Origin: Polyangiaceae bacterium
Lineage (GTDB): Bacteria > Myxococcota_A > Polyangia > Polyangiales > Polyangiaceae
Assembly: GCA_016712345.1 (NCBI GenBank)
Contig: JADJRH010000011.1
Span: forward strand, 3,782,001-3,846,000
Direction: 5' to 3'
Length of the DNA stretch: 64,000 bases
The position numbers and the translations under genes are program-made. Shown in pieces: positions 58,323 to 64,000 of this stretch. Position 1 is the first letter of the stretch; every line of letters starts with the position of its first letter. The notes below the pieces were generated by a model. That model searched no databases and was not told where the DNA came from. It worked only from the letters and a program-made list of their open reading frames with translations.

Positions 58323-60323
58323 ATGCGCTTTCGCCGCGTGAACGCTTCCGCTCCGGTTCGGATGTTGGTCGCAGCACTCGCAGTCTTGGGGGCAGCGCAA
58401 ACCGCGTCAGCCGCAGAGTGTACACCTACCGCAGGGCTCACAGGTTGTGTCGACTCCGACAACTTGTGGTTTAACGCCGGGGCGACGCGCTTTTTTTCAA
58501 TGGCGCCCGGAACGCTCGCACCTCCGGGGCGGCTCTCGTTTGGCCTTGGGTTGAGCTATTTGTCGCGGCCGATTGGGCTTGTTGTGGGCAGCGCCGACCC
58601 GGACGGTTCGCGGGTCTGGGTGGTCGACAACGCGCTGAACGCAACGTTTCTGTTTGCGCTCGGCGCAACGGAGCGATTGCAGCTCACAGCCGCCGCACCG
58701 GCCACGCTGTACCAAGACGGATCGGGGCTTTATTCGGTGCTTGGAAGCGACGCCGCCCTGCCTCGCGCAGGTGTACGCGACTTGCGATTTGGGCTCGACT
58801 ACGGCTTTTTAACGCATTCGCGCACCGGCACGGGGAGCGGTTTGGCGCTGATCGGGCGGTTTCAGTTTGCGCTGCCCACCGGTGAAAAAGATGCCATGGC
58901 CGGGAGCCGAACGATCACGTGGCTGCCTTCGCTCGCGGCTGAATATCGAGCTTCGCGGCTCACCGTAGAGGCCGAAGTCGGCGCCCGTATTCGCGGGGCA
59001 TCGTCGCTCGCGGGCACGGTTGTGGGTTCGCAGGTGTCGGCTGCGGTCGGCGCCAACGTGGAGATTTTGCCGCGGTATCTAAGCGCGGGCGTTGAGGCGT
59101 TTGCGCTTTTCGGGGTGGATGAACAATCACAAACGGCGCGAGCGGATGGGTCGACAACGCCGCCGATGCCGGCCGAATGGATGGCTTCCGTGTCGAGCGC
59201 ACCGATCCTCGGCGGTGACATTTCGGCGATGTTGGGGGCCGGTGGGCCGCTGCCGTTTTCAGATCCTCTGCCGCTGACAACGCCGCGTTTTCGAGTGAGT
59301 TTGGCGCTGCGATATGCACCGACTGGAAGCGACGGCGATGCGGACGGAGTGCTCGATCGCGACGACAAGTGTCCGGCTGAAAAAGAGGACCGCGACGGGT
59401 TTCAAGACGACGACGGCTGTCCCGAAGCCGACAACGACGGCGACCGCATTCCCGATGACCGCGATCGCTGCCGCGACGATGCCGAAACGGTCGACGGCTT
59501 CAAAGACGACGACGGCTGTCCCGATCTCGACGACGACAGCGACACCATCCCGGATGCGGAAGATCAATGTCGAAACGAAGCGGAGGATCTCGACAGCTTT
59601 GAAGACCAAGACGGCTGCCCCGATCTCGACAACGATCGCGACGGCATCCCGGACAAGAGCGATTTGTGCGTCAACGGAGCCGAAGACAAAGATGGGTTCC
59701 GCGACAATGACGGATGTCCCGAGCCCGACAACGATCTCGACAATGTGCTCGACGCGGACGATCTGTGTCCGTCTGCCGCTGAAGATCGCGACGGATTTAA
59801 AGACACCGACGGGTGCCCCGAGCCCGACAACGATGAAGACGGGATTTTGGACGGCGCCGATGCGTGCATCAACGCTGCGGAAACGATCGACGGCGTTGCC
59901 GATGGAGATGGATGCCCGGAGCCAAACGCGAAGAACCTCGTGAAGTGGGACGGCAATCTGGTGCTCGTCGATCCCCCGATCACGTTCGCGAAGGGAAGCG
60001 CCGAAGCAAAGGGAGACTTTGCGAAGAGGCTCGCGATGGTGGCTCAGTTGGTGCGCGGAGCAACGCCGACGCTCGTGATCGTGGAGACGTACGCCGACCG
60101 CGTGGGAGACACATCGGCGAAGGGCGCCGAGCTTGCCGACAAGCGGGCGCTGGCGATCAAAGCAGAGCTGGTTAAGGGCGGAATTTCCGCGGACATCATC
60201 ACGGCTGTCGCCGGCGATCCCAAAGCGAAGCGGCCCAACGTGGCGTGGGATGTCACCGTGAAGCGGCCAAAACCCAAAGCGCCGAAGAGCGCGCCGCCGG
60301 CTGTTCAGGAGAAACCAAAATGA
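58323..60323 (+). CDS. OmpA-family protein with TSP3 calcium repeats
   Basis: 666 residues. Signal VRMLVAALAVLGAAQTASA; an N-terminal barrel of about 300 residues (FGLGLSYLSRPIGLVVGSA ... FRVSLALRYAP); six thrombospondin type-3 repeats (DGDADGVLDRDDKCP, DNDGDRIPDDRDRC and so on); a C-terminal OmpA-like domain (FAKGSAEAKGDFAKRLAMV ... RVGDTSAKGAELADKRALAIKAELV), somewhat degenerate. Anchors the outer membrane to peptidoglycan. Overlaps the next ORF by ATGA. Confidence 0.9.
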   Translation: MRFRRVNASAPVRMLVAALAVLGAAQTASAAECTPTAGLTGCVDSDNLWFNAGATRFFSMAPGTLAPPGRLSFGLGLSYLSRPIGLVVGSADPDGSRVWVVDNALNATFLFALGATERLQLTAAAPATLYQDGSGLYSVLGSDAALPRAGVRDLRFGLDYGFLTHSRTGTGSGLALIGRFQFALPTGEKDAMAGSRTITWLPSLAAEYRASRLTVEAEVGARIRGASSLAGTVVGSQVSAAVGANVEILPRYLSAGVEAFALFGVDEQSQTARADGSTTPPMPAEWMASVSSAPILGGDISAMLGAGGPLPFSDPLPLTTPRFRVSLALRYAPTGSDGDADGVLDRDDKCPAEKEDRDGFQDDDGCPEADNDGDRIPDDRDRCRDDAETVDGFKDDDGCPDLDDDSDTIPDAEDQCRNEAEDLDSFEDQDGCPDLDNDRDGIPDKSDLCVNGAEDKDGFRDNDGCPEPDNDLDNVLDADDLCPSAAEDRDGFKDTDGCPEPDNDEDGILDGADACINAAETIDGVADGDGCPEPNAKNLVKWDGNLVLVDPPITFAKGSAEAKGDFAKRLAMVAQLVRGATPTLVIVETYADRVGDTSAKGAELADKRALAIKAELVKGGISADIITAVAGDPKAKRPNVAWDVTVKRPKPKAPKSAPPAVQEKPK

Positions 60324-61168
60324 AAGTTGTCGAAGCGCATCGAACGCGCCACATCGTGCTGCGTCTCGATCGCGGGGACGAATTGCCGGGTGCGATTGTT
60401 CGCGCGCTCGAAGAAGCCGATGTGCGTGCGGCTTGGATCGAAGGGTTTGGCACCATTGAATTTGCAGAGCTTGCCGTGTTCGATCCCAAGCAGCGATCGT
60501 ACGCAAAAGCGCGGCGGATCGAGGGCGGCGGTGATGCCGTTTCGATCAAAGGGAACGCGTCTCTGCTCGACTCAAGCCTTTGTGTACGCTTGTTCGCTTC
60601 GATCGCGCGCGAGACGGAAACGGGGCTGCAAATGGTGGGCGGCGAGCTGCTCGGTGGGCGGGCGTTTGCTGTGGAGCTTTGGGTAACGTCGTTTGAAGAC
60701 GCATCGCTCGCCCGCGTTGTGGACGATCGCACAGGGCAGCTTGCATTGGTGCGAGGCAGCGGACCGGCGCGCGTTACAACGCCGGAGGCGCCGCGAGAGG
60801 AATCGACGCGTACACAAGCCGCTTCAAGTGCGGTGCAGGTGTCGGCCGCGGCCAAGCAGTCGTCGCCTTCAATTGTGGAAATGGCGCGGCAGGCAATGGG
60901 TGACGCGCCGGCTCCTCTGGCACCGCCGAAGCGTACACATGATGATTTTTCAGAGACGTACCCTGAAGTCGGGGATCTCGTGACGCACTTTCACTTCGGC
61001 GAATGCAAGATCATCTCGTCCGACGGCGACAAAATTCGGCTTCAGCAGCTCAAAGATTTGCGCGTTCGAGAAGTGGCGCTCTCCGCTCTGAAGACCGAAT
61101 TGGTGAGCGAAGACACCGCTACAAATCAGCGAACGTTTCGGCTGTTGCGAAAAACTGAGCGTCGCTGA
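60320..61168 (+). CDS. PCC/DUF296-domain DNA-binding-like protein
   Basis: 282 residues. Residues about 5-130 match the PPC/DUF296 fold (RHIVLRLDRGDELPGAIVRALEEADVRAAWIEGFGTIEFAELAVFD ... GELLGGRAFAVELWV). The C-terminal 70 residues (GDLVTHFHFGECKIISSDGDKIRLQQLKDLRVREVALSALK) form a separate small domain. Bacterial PPC proteins are of uncertain role; DNA binding is known only for the plant AT-hook proteins. Confidence 0.8.
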   Translation: MKVVEAHRTRHIVLRLDRGDELPGAIVRALEEADVRAAWIEGFGTIEFAELAVFDPKQRSYAKARRIEGGGDAVSIKGNASLLDSSLCVRLFASIARETETGLQMVGGELLGGRAFAVELWVTSFEDASLARVVDDRTGQLALVRGSGPARVTTPEAPREESTRTQAASSAVQVSAAAKQSSPSIVEMARQAMGDAPAPLAPPKRTHDDFSETYPEVGDLVTHFHFGECKIISSDGDKIRLQQLKDLRVREVALSALKTELVSEDTATNQRTFRLLRKTERR

Positions 61169-61352
61169 CAGCCAGACGCCTAGGTGGCTGGTGTTTTTCG
61201 TGACGAGCAGCCCCGATCACGCGTCCGAGCGAGAACCGGAGCGGAACATACGCTGCGTATTTGAGCACCGGAAGCGCAGCGAGGACGCGTCAGCGGGGCG
61301 CGCAGTAGAAAAACACCAGCCACCTAGCCGTCGACAGCCAGGCGTCTGGCTG
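61169..61352. repeat. palindromic element with 30-bp nested inverted repeats
   Basis: Left arm CAGCCAGACGCCTAGGTGG then CTGGTGTTTTTC; right arm GAAAAACACCAGCCACCTAG, CCGTCGA, then CAGCCAGGCGTCTGGCTG. The CAGCCAG-CGCCTAG block is shared with 36397-36440. About 120 bp between the arms contains no gene. Structure resembles a MITE or a large bidirectional terminator-like element; no terminal direct repeats were found. Confidence 0.75.
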
Positions 61353-61380
61353 TGGACCGTTGGGCGGTTTTTGAGCGCGA

Positions 61381-61992
61381 CTAATAAACGCGCTGCGGGA
61401 CTGTGACCGAATCGCCCGCTTGGAGCGGCACATCAGGAATGGCGTTGGCCATGATGTCTTCGACGTTCACTTCAACGGCGGTGACCGAGCCGTCGGGCAT
61501 TTGACGACGAACGGTGACGTGGCTCTTGCGAGCCATGCTGTTGAAGCCTCCGGCGAGGGCAATGAGGCGCATCAGGCTCATGTTCGGTTCGAGTGGGAAT
61601 GAGCCCGACTTTTGAACTTCACCGGTGATGTCGATGCGCTTGGAGTTGTACTCAATGACTTTGACCGTAACGACCGGGTCGAGCAGCTGGCCCTCGTCTT
61701 TGAGCCGTTGAACAACGGCGTCTTCGATCTGTTGCGGCTCGAGGCCGACGACCTTCACGCGCTTCGCGAGGGGAAGCATGACCGTGCCGTCGGAAGCGAC
61801 CTTGAACTGGGTCGGAACTTTTTCTTCTCCGACGATGCGCAGTTCAAATACGTCGCCGACGCCCAAGGTTGTGGTGTTGTGCGGCGGCGGCAAATTCACG
61901 GGTTTGGCCGTGTGCGTGCAACCCTGCACCGCGGCCAAAAGGCCGAGCATCAAGGTCACAACGCCCGCGGCGCGGACGAATGACTTCTGCAT
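61381..61992 (-). CDS. polysaccharide export lipoprotein (Wza-like)
   Basis: 203 residues. Lipobox LLAAVQGC; poly_export domain HNTTTLGVGDVFELRIVGEEKVPTQFKVASDGTVMLPL; one SLBB-like domain (IDITGEVQKSGSFPL...SLMRLIALAGGF). Shorter than Wza and lacking the C-terminal TM helix, so it may need partners. Two bp after the barrel gene. Confidence 0.9.
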   Translation of the reverse strand: MQKSFVRAAGVVTLMLGLLAAVQGCTHTAKPVNLPPPHNTTTLGVGDVFELRIVGEEKVPTQFKVASDGTVMLPLAKRVKVVGLEPQQIEDAVVQRLKDEGQLLDPVVTVKVIEYNSKRIDITGEVQKSGSFPLEPNMSLMRLIALAGGFNSMARKSHVTVRRQMPDGSVTAVEVNVEDIMANAIPDVPLQAGDSVTVPQRVY

Positions 61993-61994
61993 GG

Positions 61995-63404
61995 TCACAT
62001 CATGAAGCGAGCGCCCAAATAAGCTTCGAACGACTGCCATTGAAGCGAGTCGGACGGGCCTTCAGGCGTGTTGAGGCTCGTGGGGCTGGCGTTGCCGCTG
62101 TAACGAAGGAGAGCGTTGATTCCGAAGTAGTCTTTGAGCCGGTATTCGCCGAAGAGCGATGCATCCCAACGAATATCGGTCCACCCTGAGAGGTTTTGGT
62201 CGACGCCGTTGAAGCGATTGACGGCGGGGTACACATAGGGGCCGACGCCGCCGTCGAGCACAACAAGCACGCGCCCGCCGAAGAAGTAACTCACGTTTGC
62301 ATAGGCGCGATTTCGCTCCACGTAGGTGCCGAGGAGGCTGTCACTGAAGTCGCGCACAAAGCCGACCGAAACCGACGAAAGAGCCAGCGTTGCGGCGGTG
62401 GGATCCTGCGACGGGTTGGGCGTGATGTACCACTTCACTTCGGCTTGGCCGATGAAGCTGTCGAAGTCGTTGTTGGCGTCGGCGGCACCGGGTTGCCGCA
62501 CAGGTTCGTAAAAGCTCGCGCCCCAACCGCCCATGGCCATGATGCCGAACGACGGTGTGATGAGGCCGTTTACGCCGAGCTGGACGCGCAGCGGATGCGA
62601 ACTGCCTTTGTATCCGTCGGCCACGCTGCCCGACGGCGCGACGTAGTTGATGAAACCGAACCGCGCGTCGTAAAGCATTGCCGTGCGCGGGAGGAAGCGC
62701 CAACGACCACGCGTTTGGATGGTGTGCTCCAAGTTGGTGAGGCCGGGCACTTGCTCGAAGATGGTTCCGCTGAAGCGATAGCCCAAGCGCCAGTCGAGAA
62801 GGCCCGCGCCGGGCGTCCAAACAAGCTCGCCGCCTGCGCGCGTAAGAAACCTGTCAAACGTGCCGCGGAATGAATCAAACAGCCCTTGTTCGTTGGGCTG
62901 GGCGGCGCGGCCGACACCCGCGAAAAGCGAACCCGACCACTCGCGCCTCGGAAAAATGCTGAGGCTGAGATCGAGATTGCCGGTGAGATTTCGCTGCGCG
63001 TTGAGGTTGTTTTTGATGCCCTCGGGCCCCGCAACGCCGATGAATTCGTTGTAGGTGAGCGCGACGGTGCCGCGAAACTCCACGTCGGGTGGAGGCGCGT
63101 TGGTGCCTTCTGTGCGCTGCGGACCAAGGGTTGACAACGAAAGAGAGGGCGTGATTCGAAATCGAACAGCGCCGCCGGTGCCAGCGTCGTCGGAGCGGCG
63201 CAGATAGTTGGTGTCGTAACCAACCTCCGCCGCAACGCCGGGATGCAGTTCAAAGCTTCCGACCCGAATGCCCGGACCCTCTGTGTAGCGGCGGTCTTTG
63301 AGCCAAATCTGATCTTGGGCAGCTCCTTCGGCTGCGAACCCGGATACCGCCGCTGCGACGGCGCCGGCGGCAAACCACTTCCCCAACACGCGTTTGGAAA
63401 ACAT
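61995..63404 (-). CDS. outer-membrane beta-barrel of the export locus
   Basis: 469 residues. Signal GKWFAAGAVAAAVSGFAAEGAAQ, then a long barrel of regularly spaced aromatic/Gly strands (GIRVGSFELHPGVAAEVGYDTNYLR ... FRVTPSLSLS-type, QSFEAYLGARFMM end). Adjacent to the Wza-like lipoprotein, so likely a polysaccharide-export channel; the exact family is uncertain. Start ATG 63404 replaces a longer reading that begins in non-coding sequence. Confidence 0.75.
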   Translation of the reverse strand: MFSKRVLGKWFAAGAVAAAVSGFAAEGAAQDQIWLKDRRYTEGPGIRVGSFELHPGVAAEVGYDTNYLRRSDDAGTGGAVRFRITPSLSLSTLGPQRTEGTNAPPPDVEFRGTVALTYNEFIGVAGPEGIKNNLNAQRNLTGNLDLSLSIFPRREWSGSLFAGVGRAAQPNEQGLFDSFRGTFDRFLTRAGGELVWTPGAGLLDWRLGYRFSGTIFEQVPGLTNLEHTIQTRGRWRFLPRTAMLYDARFGFINYVAPSGSVADGYKGSSHPLRVQLGVNGLITPSFGIMAMGGWGASFYEPVRQPGAADANNDFDSFIGQAEVKWYITPNPSQDPTAATLALSSVSVGFVRDFSDSLLGTYVERNRAYANVSYFFGGRVLVVLDGGVGPYVYPAVNRFNGVDQNLSGWTDIRWDASLFGEYRLKDYFGINALLRYSGNASPTSLNTPEGPSDSLQWQSFEAYLGARFMM

Positions 63405-63750
63405 TTCGGGTCGTTGCTCCTCGCTGACGCGGGTTTTGGGGCGCGGCGCCGCGTTGCGGATCCGAAGCCCCAAATCTGCTTTAGAGAATGCTTCCAAACC
63501 TCCTGCGCGGCCCGCCGACGCTTGATCTGGGCTGCTCGCGACGGTTTGGAAACGCTCCCTGGTTCGCGGCGCGGTGTACCCAACGTTCTGTGCGGGAAGC
63601 CTTGGCGTTTGGGTCAACGGGGGATTCGGTTTTCGTGCTCACAAGCGAAGATCTCGGTGCCGCCGAGCGGCTTTTGCATAAGAGACGGCGCGTCGGCCGC
63701 CGACCGATGACTCGAACGTTCGAGCCGCGCGCAATACACGATTGTCCGTC
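63405..63750 (-). other. intergenic stretch, no gene supported
   Basis: 346 bp between the barrel gene and the 3' end of the edge gene, both on the minus strand. ORFs here lack starts and coding character. Presumably holds the barrel-gene promoter, but no clear -35/-10 pair is visible. Confidence 0.5.
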
Positions 63751-64000
63751 CTACTTGTAGCAACTCGCGCAGGAGGGAACGTCGACCACGATGTCGCTCG
63801 ACGGATATTGCGAAGGATCTTCCTTCGGAATGTCGTCGATGGTGACGCTGACCGCCGCTTCGTCGATTGAAACGCCTTCTTCTCCGATGCACTGGTTGGC
63901 CTCGGCCGTGAGTTGATCGGTGCGCTGTCGCAAGACCGACAGAATCGTAAACTCGTGGTTCGCAAGGTCTGCATCATTGCGCTGCGCCGCCGCTTCGAGC
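63751..64000 (-). CDS. edge gene, C-terminal part only
   Basis: The open frame runs in from beyond the right edge: LEAAAQRNDADLANHEFTILS..., LRQRTDQLTAEANQCIGEEG, ending VVDVPSCASCYK. Three cysteines (QCIG, SCASC). Function unknown; position suggests a member of the same envelope/export cluster. Confidence 0.6.
   Translation of the reverse strand, partial: LEAAAQRNDADLANHEFTILSVLRQRTDQLTAEANQCIGEEGVSIDEAAVSVTIDDIPKEDPSQYPSSDIVVDVPSCASCYK

Noticed and set aside
1..64000. tRNA, rRNA, riboswitch or phage integrase genes
   Set aside because: None could be recognised by reading both strands; absence is not proof without a dedicated search.

Overview
The window looks like a chromosomal segment of a high-GC member of the Myxococcota (Polyangia-like). 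This rests on gene content, because no rRNA or tRNA is present: zinc-ribbon/FHA and PP2C signalling proteins, MopE-type Cys/Asp repeat lipoproteins, many lipoproteins with Gly/Ser/Thr-rich linkers, CxxCH lipoproteins, an OmpA protein with TSP3 repeats, and a C-terminal sorting tail resembling MYXO-CTERM. The window has three blocks that differ in base composition and codon use.

Block 1 (1 to about 23,140) is an accessory array that reads as an integron-type gene-cassette array without an integrase in view. Single genes of unrelated kinds are separated by imperfect palindromes with 7-bp ends of the RYYYAAC / GTTRRRY type (attC-like; best at 6922-7025, 9742-9839, 11388-11488, 8677-8767 and 18154-18198). 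Most cassette genes read leftward (minus strand). Cargo includes two ATP-grasp ligases, a zinc metalloprotease, a papain-like/NlpC-like protein, an all-helical protein, a collagen-like/LamG lipoprotein, a Sel1/Hcp-like lipoprotein, a VapBC pair, a broken HNH nuclease and a 53-residue Gly/Lys-rich peptide. The unusual part is a second repeat, a conserved element of about 345 bp called 'R' here (ten full or partial copies, all in one orientation). It sits just upstream of cassette genes and carries a Shine-Dalgarno sequence and ATG for a short leader ORF. The leader runs leftward out of the repeat, across a GTTRRRY-like junction, into the cassette. In seven of seven uninterrupted cases the leader stop overlaps or nearly touches the start codon of the cassette gene (often ATGA). 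This resembles the ORF-11/attI1 arrangement of class 1 integrons, but repeated at many cassettes. An intact IS701-family element (12536-13931) has landed at one R/cassette junction, and an IS91-family remnant lies in the extension of another.

Block 2 (about 23,300-31,220) has the highest GC. It carries a penicillin-acylase-type amidohydrolase, a YtkA/FixH-like lipoprotein, and a leftward cluster of CxxCH, DUF2271 and DUF3570 proteins with a divergent DUF4266 lipoprotein. This is a set associated with envelope redox/flavinylation loci. Its intergenic region holds several inverted-repeat elements bounded by TAGT/ACTA that fold as branched hairpins.

Block 3 (about 31,300-64,000) is chromosomal backbone: an MFS exporter, threonine aldolase, TPR protein, FHA and PP2C signalling pair, a dipeptide/oligopeptide-type ABC permease pair, MerR plus IHF alpha, a GT2 glycosyltransferase, a SixA-like phosphatase with an internal stop, Cys-rich lipoproteins, a MoxR ATPase, a DUF1704/MATCAP-like protein, an LPG-synthase-like membrane protein, a MopE-like lipoprotein, RluD, Maf, a GT39-like enzyme, an OmpA/TSP3 protein, and at the right edge a polysaccharide export lipoprotein with an outer-membrane beta-barrel. 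This block is strongly enriched for the 8-bp palindrome GTGTACAC (14 copies between 31.7 and 58.4 kb, none seen in blocks 1 and 2).
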